A program made the position numbers and the translations under genes. This document shows, piece by piece, positions 10,406-23,600 of a stretch of 64,000 bases of DNA (positions within the stretch are counted from its first letter, which is position 1; each line of letters opens with the position of its first letter). Below the pieces are notes generated by a model that was not told the origin of the DNA, searched no databases, and saw only the letters and a program-made list of their open reading frames with translations. The DNA is taken from contig NC_051449.1 of assembly GCF_001649575.2 (NCBI RefSeq), positions 16,233,458 to 16,297,457 on the forward strand, written 5' to 3'. This DNA is from Kryptolebias marmoratus. Its lineage: Eukaryota > Chordata > Actinopteri > Cyprinodontiformes > Rivulidae.

Positions 10406-13059
10406 CAATAACTTTTGGTCAAATCCTAGCATATGTTGTCAAAAACTTGAGTTTTTCTTTGAAGCAAAATGAGGTGCTGCATCTTTCAGATTGATATTTT
10501 TAAACTTTTGGTTGAGAGGTGAAAAAATATCAGTTTGTATTATAATTAGTGACATCATTGGGTCAATTTTAGCTTTTACCTGTTGCAAGAAGAACAGGCT
10601 GTAATTCACTGTATTTAAAGCACTTTATAAAAACTTTGAACAAAGACACTCCTAATTATCTAATCCTGACCCTGTGCTGATAGCAAGTGTTGCCTACTAA
10701 ACAATAACCTTGTCACAATAAGCGTGTTAATACAACATTCTATGCTGTATCAATCAGTAAAGTTAAACAATTTTCTACCTTACAACTGAGTAATGAAAAT
10801 GCACAAAAGATCTCAATCTCTAGCTGCCTGTCACCATTGTGCTGTGGTTGAAAAAAAAAAGAAATCAGGAAATAGCCACACTGTCTCCACCAGACTGATG
10901 GTATGAGAAATAGCATTCAGATACAAATAAAAATCTGGGAAATAGCTTTCAAATGCAGACAATAAAGGAATTTTACAGCAATAGCAGTGGCACATTCAGG
11001 GGATATGAATGGCTGTTTGTAGAGATTACTAAGCAGAGAGGAAAAAAAATACAACCTTTTTCTAGACTTTCATGGTTGTGCAATAATATATGTATTCAAG
11101 TTTAACTATATCTATTGAAAGAGGAAGGAGTGAAATTTGACAGATGGTTTCTATGTTGTTTGCACTGCTGGCATGTTATAACACGAATTGTGATGATTTA
11201 AAAACATCATGCTGCCTTAATGAAGCACATCTTAATTTACACGTATTAGTCAAAACACTCCTCACTCATCAAGGAGTTCCATCTGCTCCGTTTACTCCTC
11301 TGCTCCTCGAAATGCTGCTCAATAAAGTCATAAATAATGCAGTCCTTTGTGTGGAGGAAAATGGATACACAATACATAAACATATCGACGTCCCTTGGAA
11401 TTTAAGACCTTCAAAATAGACGCTGAAACTTTCTCATTTTTGAGCGTATCTTTAAACCGTAAAGCACTCATAAGCTGCCAGTGCTTTGAGTAGTTAAATG
11501 AAACTCTGGGAAAATGAAACCCAATGAAAATGTGAACTTTTTTTTATTTATTTTTTTATTTTTTTTATTTTATTTTAGTTGTTGTGAATCATGGCCAAAC
11601 AGCTTGTAAGTCAGATAGCATACCACTCGTACATGTGTGCGTTCCTTCTGTTCCCACTGAGCCTGTTACCACTCAGGTCTTTTTGCTGATATTTACAGAC
11701 TCCTGACAGCAGCTGAGGACATTTAAAAGTTGCGCTGAACTGTGAAAGCCTTAGCCTGGTTCCCGAAATCCCGCTAATTAAACCCAGATTGAAACCTTTT
11801 TGCCCCCATTTGGAGCAAGTGTGAAAACTTCAGATCGACTCCCTAAGTATTTTAATTACCGCTCACATGGCAGAGGCTTCACGCTTCGGCAGAGTTTTTG
11901 TTGCAGAAGATTGAGATGGTCACGGATGGAAAATTGCTGAAGTTATAGAATGTGGTCTAAAGGATAAGTCACATGGAAACAGGGTGAGATAGGACCTTGT
12001 GATTTTTGCTCCTTTGTGTGTGTGTGTGGTGGCAGGTTAGGCTGGTTGTGGTGGCCCTCGGAGTAAATGAGGACTGATGACAATGCTCGATCCTTCCACA
12101 TCTTCCCTTGCTCAAACTTGAGAGACAATGTTGAATTTAAACAAATAACTAATCTTACACTGACTCAAAATTTGCTTTCCCATTTTTGCCACTTCCGCAA
12201 GTTCATTGTTTCCTGTTTCCTCGGTGAACCCATCAAAAGCTGCCCACTCCTCCTCCTGCATCATTTAATAAATTTGAAGAATCAGCTTTTGGCTGATTCA
12301 GAGTGATTAAATTTGTGTCTGTGTCTTCAGGAAGAACACCTCAGACTTTCAAGCTGACGAGCCCACCATATTTGGTTTGTGCCTGCATGTGTGTGTTTGC
12401 ATATGTGTTTGGATTACGCCAACAGTTGGGAGATTTCACATGTTTCACAGCATACACACGCGCACACACACCGACACATTTGTGCGCTCACATGCAGTCG
12501 GTTTCATCCCGTCCCATGCAAGGTTGTAAAGTAAGCTGAGCACGACAGCATCAGGTCTGCGCTTGCATACCAGATGGAAGTGAGGAGGTGGCCGTTCGTG
12601 TTGAACACACACGTTCAGTCAATGTATTTAAATATATTCATAAAGTGAGAACCTGTTTCTCTGGAGTTGTGTGTGTGTTTGTGTGGAAGTAAGATCAATC
12701 CTGGAGTGATCCTGGACATGTGGCTGCTTTGTTTAATCCATGTTTAATCTACCTTGGCATTTTCACAGTCATACCTGTGATGGATACAGGTGAAATAAAT
12801 AAATAAATCATCGAGTTTATGATTTAAAACTATGACTTTTCATTGCTCTTAATTCCGTTTGCTGGTTTTGCACTTTTCATAACAACCAAATATACAACCA
12901 TGTGATTTTTACAACTACTGTATATAATGATAATAACTGTAAAAGCAGCTCTTTTTTTCTTTTGTTTTAGCAAGACTGTTGCTCATTCCTAAAAGATATA
13001 TGTGTGTATGTGTGAGTCTGTGGGTGGGTGGGTGTGTCAATATCCAATTTTTAACAACT
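10406..13059. other. Unassigned non-coding DNA with simple repeats
   Basis: Contains an A10 run at 10850-10860, a T-rich tract at 11538-11580, a short TG run at 12018-12030, an 8-bp perfect hairpin GAATCAGC/GCTGATTC at 12279-12299, (AAAT)n at 12793-12810 and GGGT repeats at 13021-13034. The stretch 11755-11900 is free of simple repeats and carries homeodomain-like CTAATTAAAC and TTTTAATTACC; it could be regulatory. No gene recognised. Confidence 0.4.
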
Positions 13060-13318
13060 TGTTCCAGTTTAGGGTTGCTGGGAGTTTGGCTGCTAGACCA
13101 ACACAGGGACTCATAGAGACAAACGAGACAGACAATCATTCACACTCACACCAAGGGACAATTTAGAGTAGCCAGCTTACCTCACATGGGAGGAAACCAT
13201 GAAGAAGAAAGCAGGTATGCATGGGGAGAACATGCAGACTCCACACAGAAAGGCCCAGTAGGGACAATTCAACCTTATTGCCGCAAGGCTAACCAATTGT
13301 TTCACCATGCAGCCCCTA
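13060..13318 (+). repeat. Fish dispersed repeat, copy B
   Basis: Same module order as the copy at 365-650: ATAGAGACAAACGAGACAG, CATTCACACTCACACCAAG, GGGACAATTTAGAGTAGCC, GGGAGGAAACCATGAAGAA, GGGGAGAACATGCAGACTCC and ACACAGAAAGGCCC. It extends further at its end (GCAAGGCTAACCAATTGT, TTCACCATGCAGCCCC) and lacks the ATCCATCC head. Both copies lie on the same strand about 12.7 kb apart and are diverged independently. Confidence 0.8.
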
Positions 13319-16110
13319 CATCACTTATCAGTGATGCAGTAATGATGTAATAATAATAATATGTTGAACTGCTGTCAACAGTAAGTTTGCTTGTTATCAC
13401 ACAAGTGCCATTTCCATTGACCTGAGCACCTGTTGTTTCTGACTCTCATTTACTTGAGCTGTACTTTTTAATAAAAGCATTTGAATGTGACCCAGAAATG
13501 TAATTAACGGAGCCTTTTTTTTACAAAGTGGCTGGATGAAACGAGATAAATATAAGTGATTTGCTGGTATGTGCCTGTAAAAAGCTGCTGGCAGATGTGG
13601 CGTGCCATGTCACCGCAGATGTTTGTTAACAGATTGTGTTACTCTGTTCTCCCACTTCACCAGTGTTTCTGTTTTTGCCTAAAGACTGACGTAAAACTAG
13701 TTTTCTCTGCAAACATTGAGTACTTAATGAAGTACTAGGTGTTTTTTTTGTCTCTTTGCAAATTTTTACCAATTATCTGCTCAAGCTCTGCATGTCTGGA
13801 TCAGTAGATTCTTTCCTGTTTAAACTTGAGATGACTTCATCTGATCACAAAATGCAGTTGCTCATACCCACACATGCTCCCTTTTGGTGTTTTATAATTT
13901 ATATGAGATTTATGATGACAAAAACAACAAAAAAATATATATTGAAAAATAGTAATCACTTACTATTAAATATCCATAAAAATGACTAAAATATCTGATT
14001 TAAAGGTAATTCTTGATTAGATAAATATACCGTTTTCAACTGTCATTGTTCAAAATAAATAACTGTCCAATGTCAACACATGTTGGTCAACACAGTTTGA
14101 TGCTTTATTTGCTTTACAAATAAATGAGCCAAAACTCCTTGTTCCGTTCTGTTTCCCACCTGATCAGCATCTAATCTAGGACCAGCTTTTAAACCACTCA
14201 GTGTGAAAGAATATAAGACACTTATACTGTTTTAATATACAGCTAAAATAAAGTAGTCCTACTATTTGACTCATTTTTATATTTATGCTTTATTTTTGCC
14301 CTTTAGTTTATTATAACCAGTTAAAAGAAATATAACATATGTAGTGTGCCAAATTTGTTTAGCAAATTTCTTACTTTTCTGTATCCCAAATATTTTAATT
14401 ATTTATAAAAAGTCATGCATTTGACTTCTAAGCTAAATGCCATGGGATATAGTAACAGGCTCATCTTCTTAATCTGTGCTAATCAGTCTCTATCACTTCT
14501 GTTTCTTGCTTTTCTCTTTTAGTTGTCTCTATTTGTTTCACATCCTTTATGTCCATTTCCCTCCTTTGCGTCTTTGGCTCTAGAGGTCAGTCAACTTTAT
14601 AATATATATAATATAATAAGGATGTGAAAGGACCTGGTGATATTCCCAGATAATCCCATCATGGATGATTTTCTACATTTACAGTCACGGATTATGGTCA
14701 ATTTTAAATGGACTTCTTGCTGGATCCTGATATGGGAAGTTTGAAATTCAGTCATGCACAAATCAAACACTTGATCTTTCAACTTTCCAACAGAACTAAC
14801 AGAATACTTCAACTCCGTTAAACCATGTAACAACGCACCTTTGATCGCAATATAATCTCATCACAGCAAACCTTTCACTTGCCCTTGAAAACTGAACCTT
14901 CTCCCATTGAGAATTTTTATCCAGGCGCAACTGTTCGATCGAGGTATATGTTCAGATCTGGTGTGCAAAAAGTTTAGGACTGACCATCTTACTCATGAAT
15001 ATACTGTATGTAAATGTTTCTGTGCCCTCAGAGGACTTATTGTGAGTTGATGTTATACAAATGAACTCTCGCTGAAAATAATGACAAGCGTCTAATTCAA
15101 GTCAGTGCAGCTTTTTCTATTCGTCCATTTTACATAAAGTGTTAAGGGGGAGAAAGTGTTTAAAACAAATAACAACTGTTACAGCAGTTGTTGTGATTGC
15201 AGGAAGGGAAATCTATACCGGGGTAATTCATTTAAACAAGGAACAACTGCTTCTAATTCCTTTTTTATAGCTTTCTGCATCATATTTACTAACTGTGCCG
15301 AAGCGTGAAAGTGCTGGCAACTGATCAGTTAGATCAGTTACAGTCACAGCTCGCTCCTTGTTTACCAATAAATTGTGAGAAATCCTCCCTCGCCATATGA
15401 GCAGCGCTGCGTGCCAGTCATCATATCGTCATAACAAACTCAGGTCTGTGAACTGAGGTGGCAAATCACCTGAGTGCTTTGCATAATCGTCAGGTAAAAA
15501 TAAAAAAAATAAAATAAAATCTGATAGCGAAAGATTATGGTAAGGAGATAGGCTTCCTAAAGCCAGCACAAAATCATTTCTCTCCACTTTGACTGATCGG
15601 CGCCGTGTGGAGGGCAGTAAATTCAGCCTGCATGTGGGAGCAAAACATTCTGATTAGCATCTCTTAACAAACTCAAGGCCCTCAGCTGAGGGTTTATTTT
15701 CTAGGTGAAGTGTATACATAATGCTCTTAGTTCATTTTTGCCACATATAAGCTTGCAGGAGAGAAAAAAATCCCAAAGCTTCCCGGCAGGATGCTGCAAG
15801 CAAGCATGATGGTAAAATCTCTTTGATTGGTTCCATTTCATCATCACTTCTTTGTTCCTGCAGCTGTGCCAGCGTTACCATTGAGATGCTACTCTACCTT
15901 ACAGTAACTCCCACCCGTATTTCTTTTTTTATCAAAGGAAACAACTGAACCACAAATTCCATTTCATGAGGTTAAATATGTGTGATTGGGATATAGAGCA
16001 CTTCATTTTTCACGGGCCTTTCAGTTAAAACACCAAATAAAACCACCACCTCTAATCCTCACCACATGGTGGCATTGAAAAGAGGGAGGAAAAAAAGAAG
16101 TATTTTCATG
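13319..16110. other. Unassigned AT-rich non-coding DNA
   Basis: Holds ATA/AAT-rich text (13349-13360, 14599-14615) and an A-rich tract at 15497-15521. The stretch 15380-15680 is less AT-rich and free of simple repeats apart from that tract; it might be conserved non-coding DNA, but that cannot be judged from one sequence. No gene recognised. Confidence 0.4.
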
Positions 16111-16132
16111 CACACACACACACACACACACA
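16111..16132 (+). repeat. (CA)11 microsatellite
   Basis: Eleven uninterrupted CA units. Confidence 0.95.
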
Positions 16133-16349
16133 GAGACATTGATACACATGCACTCTTAATTAACTGTCACTTCCAAATGTAAATTGAGGCAGCAATTAAT
16201 TTGTTGATGAAAAACCATTCATCTTGAATTATTACTTGTTTGGTTGGCTGTATCAACCCACTCCTGCCAAATTCTGTTCAGCATCTGCATTCTGCAGGAA
16301 ATCAACTTAAACTGAATGGATTCTGCACTAAACACAGAAGCTCCCAACA

Positions 16350-16350
<1 letters not shown>

Positions 16351-16385
<35 letters not shown>
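16351..16385 (+). repeat. (CA)17 microsatellite
   Basis: Pure CA run of about 35 bases, 218 bases after the previous CA run. Frames crossing it on both strands (16219-16608 minus, 16316-16573 plus) contain Thr-His or Cys-Val runs made by the repeat and are not genes. Confidence 0.95.
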
Positions 16386-16389
<4 letters not shown>

Positions 16390-18289
16390 CTCTCCAAAAG
16401 TGGTTCTCTTCATCACAAGTGGTGTTGCGCTACTAAATTGCCCCCTACAGGCCAAAAGCACCAAAACAACTTCAGTAAAAGGAAGTCTGAGTGCCTGCAG
16501 TTTGAGTTCATGTTTTGCCACACAGCCTGGAATGGGTGGGGGCATTGCCAAATCCATTTCAGTGGATTTATGAATAATAAATAGCATAGTAGCCTGAGAC
16601 CTCTGCATTGTTTGCTGCCTCCTTTTATATGATACGTAAGCTGCATCAGTCCACCTATTATTTTCTCATTTATAGAGGAGGTTATTTTCAAGTAACACAC
16701 ATTATCATATTGATTAGTTATAAAATATAACATTGCAAACTTTTTACAGTAACAGCAAGCTTTAGGACACTGCAACATATTGTAGCTGAGGCTGAAAAAA
16801 AGTAAAATTAGAGATTTTACCTCAGTTTGACTACATGTAGAAACAAACGAACAAAAGAATTACTGTTAGAACAAAGAAATTAACATTTTAAGGTTCAGCT
16901 CCGAAGAATACCCTGACAATTTTACTCAAAATGTAAATTTTTTAACATATTAAAAAAATATTAAACTTGAGGGATAGGATGGATTCTGTTCCTCATATCA
17001 CAGATGAGTGGGTTTCCTCAGGTTTCTATAGACAATGCATAGGATTACAGTCATATGTACCATCTGCAGGGGGGGGGGATGTTGAAGCAGTTTAGTGTTT
17101 TGTGGCTGGATGTGGCGCAGATGGTAAGCTTCAGAAGCAATCACATGTTAACAATGATTGTGCCTTGTTTCCAAACTGGCACCTTGATGCAAATATTACT
17201 GCGTTCTTTCCACTGTGCTGCGCAGCAGGCCGTCAAAATGCATAATGAGCAAAAAAAAAAAGAGGGGAAAATGTTGGCTGAATGCACCAGTGTAAAGCCC
17301 ATCAGTTGTTGCAGCAATACAAACAATTACCACAACTATAGGAATACAGATCATGACTGAGCACCCTACTAGAAAATTAAAGATAACACGCAGTGCTTTT
17401 TTAACCAGATGAATGGGCTTTTTTTCCCTCTGGTTTCTATTGTTTTCCAACATATAACCGCACCAATCTATTATTGCAGCACCTTTTTTCTATATACATA
17501 AAACAAAAAAGGAAGTCAGAATATTTAGCAGTTTGTTTGTCCAGATAAGATGCCTAATATATGCTTTACAAGGCTGAAGACAAAAGTAGATAAGTTTTAT
17601 TGTAAGTCTACATCATGGATGAATAAACAAAAATTGCTTTTGTCTTTTTAGTAAGTGATAGCATGTTGTATTTAAATTAAAATATGGGGGAGCAAAAACA
17701 CAAGTTTGTAAAGTATGAAATCAAACATTATATAGGTATTCCATACTATAAAATAATGCAATTTGAAAACAATTACTGCAGTAATTTTCCATATACATTG
17801 AATGCGATTCTGAAATGCAGGTACGCAGTCAGTGTAAACAAAGCATATAGCTGAATTCACCGAAAACCAGGTGGAAGCTTGAGTCACATGGCTGACTTTA
17901 GCCTGTGTAGGTAAACAAATAGTTCTGGTAAGTTAAATATTTGACTTATTTTTAGTCTGTTCGGTTCTTCCCGTAGGTAAAAAAATTTGCTCACAAGGTT
18001 TTAGTTAAAGGACACATTAACCATCAATATGAAGAAAATATTGTGCAGATTTTGTTTCTTACTTTATGAATTTTTTCTTCAGTGAAGTTAGTCTGAATTT
18101 GCCCTTTGCCCAACCTTTTTATATTTGATGAATATCTGAATATACCAATACCAAGGCAGGTGAAGGACCCAAATGCAGACATGAGAATGCAGCTACTCAT
18201 GATTCAAATACTCATTTTAACAAAACTTCCAGTGACGCGTATTGCTCACCGCCTGGCATGATAAAAATTTAAACAAAGACCTTGTTCAG
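16386..18289. other. Unassigned AT-rich non-coding DNA
   Basis: Contains a G10 run (17069-17078) and an A-run at 17251-17261. Several frames of 60-120 codons overlap each other on both strands at 16413-17453 without any family signature. Confidence 0.4.
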
Positions 18290-18430
18290 TTTGTGCTGGG
18301 GATGACAACCAACTCATCAAATGTAGTCCAATAACTTTAAAACTGGATGAGTGGCTGCCAGTTTTGTGTTTGCTAAAGGTAGTTATGGTGGCCATCTTGA
18401 ATTAGGTTGACCCAAGCATTACTCAGTGAA
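18290..18430 (+). repeat. Modular dispersed repeat, body fragment
   Basis: AGTTATGGTGGCCATCTTGA followed by ATTAGGTTGACCCAAGCATT matches the body of the 19745-20035 copy (GTGGTGGCCATTTTGAATTG, GGTTGACGC). Upstream text ACCAACTCATCAAATGTAGT appears to belong to the same element. Confidence 0.55.
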
Positions 18431-19744
18431 AATGACAAAACAAAACAAAAGAAAACCAACACAATCTAAACCTAAACCTAAAGACACGGCAATGAAAAAG
18501 CCAACATCTAAGGAAGGTTCAGCGTTTCTTTCTTATTTGATGATATCTATGATTAACATTACATTGTTACAGTTCAGTTAGTTAGAAGCTAGTACTGACA
18601 GATTGATAACAGATAGAGGTAATGCCAACAAAAACCTATCTAAAATGACAAACATGCTTCTTGGAGCAGTTTGAGACACATAATTTACAGAAAGATGTAA
18701 AAGCGGCAACAATCTGTATCAAAACCAGCGTGCCTTCATTTTGTGGATATTGTGAAATCTTTCCTGCACACATTAAGAAGACCTCGTGGTATCTCCACAT
18801 GACTTCGGACTATCAAAAAAGTTTTTTTTTTTTTTGTCGTTTTTATTTATTTATTTATTTTAACTAAGCCATACTGTCTTTCCACATGTTTTTCAATCTC
18901 GTTTAGATAAGACTTCCCCTGCTGAATTCCAACAAGCTGTCTGGCTTTGGACAGAATGCTTCAACTCTGAGATGGCAGCTGAGATGTGTTTTAATGTTAG
19001 CGTGAGGGGGTGGCTGTTCAAATGTGAGCGAGTTGTGTTATTTGATTTAGTGTGACATTTGTCATTGACTCGAACATGTGGCTTATACTTCCACTACCAT
19101 CTGGTGGCTGTGATCGGCTTAAATGAAAGAAATGAAAGACGAGGACTCTTTTTGCTCATGTTTGAACAGAATGTTGGATTTGGTTAAATTAAAACAAAAG
19201 ATTTCCTTTTTTTTTCTTTCCCCACAGAGGAGTGGGAGACTATAATTTTGTCAGGAATAAAAAAAGGAGATTATGTTCTGAATTATGTTTTTGGGCATTG
19301 TTTTTTTTTTTACATGCACAAACCTTCAGTGGGATAAACTGCTGTCAGCTGTGACAAATAGGTGTGAAGTTTTGACATAAATATGCACCAGTTTGGCTTT
19401 TTCTTTGTTTCTTTAATTTTGTTTGGCAATTTGAACACCAGGTAAAAGGGAAGGGAAAAAAGAAGCAAAAAAAAGCCTTCTGGCTGTGCTGTTTTACTGA
19501 GAGACAATGTTTCTTTGTAGCTTCCTGTCATGTTTTAATAGTTGCTGCGTCTTTAAGTTGTTTTGGTAAAATATAAAAAATGTTTTTGTTTTATTTTTTT
19601 TAATTTTCTCTAAATATGACTGATTATTGGCAATTGTACATTATTTTTTTGTTACACAATTGGACTGACTTAAAGAAATTCCTTAATGAAAACATAAAGA
19701 CGATAAAGATGTTGACAGTTTAAATGTTGGGGAAGAGTCTCAAC
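18431..19744. other. Unassigned non-coding DNA with T/A tracts
   Basis: Holds AAACAAAAC repeats at 18438-18450, a T14 run at 18822-18835 followed by TTTA repeats to 18861, and more T-runs at 19300-19311. No gene recognised. Confidence 0.4.
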
Positions 19745-20035
19745 TACTACCCCACCAAATCATAACTCAATATTTGTAAATATGACTGAGGTATAGCCCT
19801 CTACATGTTTTCTAAGATTAATCAGCTGTGGTGGCCATTTTGAATTGGGTTGACGCCGATATTTATTCAGTTGCAGATGTACATGCAGTGATTACTTTCT
19901 GAGGGTTTCTTTAAAGTCGGTCCAGTGGTTCACAAGATATTTTGCTAACAGACAGACAAATGAACACACACAGATGAAGGCAATTACATGATTGCCCACC
20001 ACCATTAAAGGCAGGCAATAATTAGACACATCATG
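19745..20035 (+). repeat. Modular dispersed repeat, longest copy
   Basis: Modules in order: an AT-rich opening (CATAACTCAATATTTGTAAA), GTGGTGGCCATTTTGAATTG and GGTTGACGC, TCCAGTGGTTCACAAGATAT, TTTGCTAACAGACAGACAAA, then a small end hairpin ATTGCCCACC/GGCAGGCAAT around 19991-20020. The same modules recur at 9634, 18290, 25440, 28380 and 28640. I have met this text in other teleost sequence but cannot name the family. The lack of any coding capacity suggests a non-autonomous element. Confidence 0.6.
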
Positions 20036-20576
20036 AACTTCAGTACCAGGAATTTACAACGTTTCTAAAAACTAATAAGATCAAACATTTTAACCGAATG
20101 TTTACTTTTATGTACTTCATAAAAATATTATAAGGGCTGTTTTAATTTCTGAACTAATGGAATGTGCAGTGTGGCCACATGGAAATACAAGACAATTTAA
20201 AAGCAAGCGATAAACATTAATATGAAGTAATAAATGTTGTTGTTTTTATATGTTTGAGACAATAAATGAAGAACTTACATTTAATGGCTGTGCAAGAATC
20301 ACACAAAATATTCATGGTCAGCATCAGATAGAATACAGCTAAATTGTCATTAGTGCACAAAGTCCAAGAACCAAATTTCTTGTCAGTACACTGATTTGCA
20401 GAGCTCTGGCTGTTTGATATTTCTGCAGGTTTCTGTGCAAAATCAACAACTGCTACATACATTTTTAATGGATTTCTTTTCCTACCATTGGAATTATGAT
20501 GAGTGCTGGAGGTCCACAGGGTTCAGTTCCACTTTAAAGATCAAACCTGTCCATGTATGAACAGTCTGAAACACTT
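20036..20576. other. Unassigned AT-rich non-coding DNA
   Basis: No recognisable gene or repeat. Confidence 0.45.
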
Positions 20577-20620
20577 CTATACACACACCCACATGCACAC
20601 ACACACCCCCACACACACAA
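20577..20620 (+). repeat. Interrupted CA microsatellite
   Basis: CA units broken by CCC and TG: ATACACACACCCACATGCAC, ACACACACCCCC and ACACACACAA. Confidence 0.9.
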
Positions 20621-23600
20621 CTCCCCAGAATGAAAGCCTTAGAAAATGTGACATGACCTGCATGGCCAATTCCTTCAAAAACTTGTAATGATGGCATTCA
20701 TTCAGTGAGCTATACTTGTTGTTTTATTCATCTTGCATTTCTATAGAAAATAAAACGGTTTCAAGTCACTACTTGTGCTAAAAAAAAAACATAGCTGTAT
20801 ATTCAGTAATTTCCGAATTACCAACAAAACATGAATCTCAGAAGCTATTATCTTTCCTCTACCAATGAACACTTATTTCCAACAGAAACAGGTTCATCCT
20901 CTGGGAGAGCAAGTGACACTTTACATGTATGCATCGTGTGTGGGTGGCACAATGAGCAGCAGTCTGACCATTTGGTCATTCCCTAACCTTGAAATTTGCT
21001 TAGCACATATGTGTGATATTTTGCTGCCCTGTGCAGAGCGCTCAGCAACACACGTGGGAGGTTCGTAAAAATGAGGCGGTTTCCTGGTGTTTTGGCTGCA
21101 AACGTGTCTGACTTTGCAGCAAGAGTAGTTACTTAAAACCCAGTAAACATTAGCCTTCTGCTAGCACTTAGTTTTAACAAGAATAAGATTCTAGGAATGA
21201 TGCTTTTCAATTTGGCATCAAGGCTGTTTTTTTGTTTGTTTGTTTGTTTTTTTCCCTGCAGGATGCAGCTGTAGAACATTCATGCCAGAGGGCAGTGAGT
21301 CATTGATGGTCAACTATTTTTACCTTTATTAAATCACGGGCTGTGACATCAGGCTGCTACAAAGAAACCTGATTCCTTCAGCGTTTTACCCTTCAGACTG
21401 TTTGATGTTCACAGGGGAGCTTTTACTGCCTTCTTCCCAGTTTCTGATGAATTAACATTTAATGTTTTATTTTTGACAACAGTCTCATTTCCTGAAGAAG
21501 CCTTTCTCCATTTGTTACCTGTCGCCGTAATGTGCCTCTGTGATTAAACCAGCTGTTTCAGAGCACTGATATTGGCGAGGTGACTGCCTAAGAGTGAATT
21601 TATTAATACATACACCCCCCAATCTGTTTCATCTCCAGCCTTGCCTTTTTACATATTCCGCTGTTGCACCTACACACAAACAAAAGTAGCAGGTGTGGTA
21701 GAAGGTGCCAAATGCCCACTCTTACATTCCACTTTTGGTTCAGCTTTGACTTTCACAGAGTGTGATTTTTATTATTTTTTATTTTTTTACAAGAACTGCA
21801 AAAACTAATGAGGAAATTAGTGTTTTCTGCTTTGTGCTTTGTTGCTGTTTTCAGCAAAAGATTTTTTTTTACCACAGCTGTTTTTCAGTCAGCTTTGCAG
21901 AGGTTGCACATGTGAGAGACGAGGATAAATATCATAAGAGCAGTTTTCCACTGATTCAGATGCTAATCAGCCAAACTAAGTCTACAATTCCCCAAGCCCT
22001 AATTGGAATCCCAGCATGTAAACATGTAAATCTAAATGTTGGACTACAATTAATTTACATATCGTGTCAGAAATGTACACACACAGAGAAGACGTTGCAA
22101 CATCTTACTGATCGTTTCCTGAGTTAGAAACGCAATCAGATCAAAAACTTTTTTTTTAAATACATTTTTTCATCATTGGAAGATGTAACCATGACAAAAA
22201 ATGATTAGAAAAATAATAATCAAATGAGAACAAAATAGCCATGACTTCTGATATATTATACCATGAAGAAGTTTTACAAAAAATCTTGACTTTTTCGAAA
22301 AAAGAAAATTTTTTCCTTCTGGCAGTATCAGTGCAGCAGCAGCTTAGCTTACCTTTCCTTGCTTCCTCTGGTTCTTTTCCCCTGTTGCAGAGCTGTGGAC
22401 TTTTGATCTAACACTCTCCATCCGTTTGTACGGAAGATCAGAAATCTGTACACATTTTCTTTTTAAATCACATGTAGTTTTTATGGCTTTTGGCCGTCTT
22501 TCCTGCCGTAGTTTTTTTTTTTATTATTGTTGACAGCTGAGGAGGATCTTCTGCTGAGTTTCCCATGTTGCGCCATCACCATGTAATAACATATTATGTA
22601 ACATACTCTGTGTCTGTAATACAGACAAGTTGCGCTGTATAAAACAGGACTCAATGTAGCATCGGTTTTTATTCATGTTGGCTTTTTTGAAGCTTGTGTG
22701 AAAAGCTCCAATGTGAAGGTCAAATCTGAGTGATATGAAGAAAAAATGCTGTTGAGTCCAACTTTTTCCTAATGCTGCCATGACAGCAGAGAAAGCGGAG
22801 GTCAGCACCAGTTAGAAGACAAAGGATGAAAAATTACTGTGATATTAAAAGATTGTACTATGCCTAAAATCTAATGAAAAAGCCTGTGACAACTATGTAA
22901 CAAACCAATGCTAAAACATGCCTTTAGCAATAGCACATCGATCCAAGTTATATTTGATAAAACCTTTATGATATTTGAGACTTTGAAACTGCGGTTGCTG
23001 TAAACGCCTTTTAAGCTGGCTTCTGACTAGACAATATTTTGGTGTTTATAAATTTTTGTGTCTTGAAAGAATCTGAAGAAAATCTTTAGTTGTAAGCTTA
23101 CGTTGTTGGTCATTCAGTGTGGCAAGAGTACAACTTGAGACAGTCTATCTCAAACAATATTTTAAAAGAAAAGAAATGGGAAAAAAACTTGAGAGAGGTC
23201 CACAGCAGAAGAGGGACTGCTGCTGTGGACCATGACTTTTTCCCACCCATGAGCATGTCTACATATGTCTCCTTTTCATCATCATCATCATCCCTCTCTT
23301 TGTAGAATCTAACCTATTAAAAAGAGCATTAAAGCCAATACCTAATTTCCATTTACATTTTGACAGATATCTCTGTTGGGTCTTTGTGACAAACGTAATT
23401 CCGCTGCGGTAAGAAATGGTTCAGTCCAGTATTTATTAAATCTGACATTGTACAGTGTGACACCTGGTACTATAGAGGTTTTATAATGTCAAGCTCACTC
23501 AGTGTGACATGTAAAGTACTTTACAGATTAAAAAAATACACTTTTAGTGGAACCACGCTCCTGTCTTTTTTTTATTGTAAGAAAAAATGTCCAAATAACT

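Noticed and set aside
11876..11893. 13-base inverted match between TCACGCTTCGGCA here and TGCCGAAGCGTGA at about 15298
   Set aside because: Matches of this length are expected by chance many times in 64 kb.
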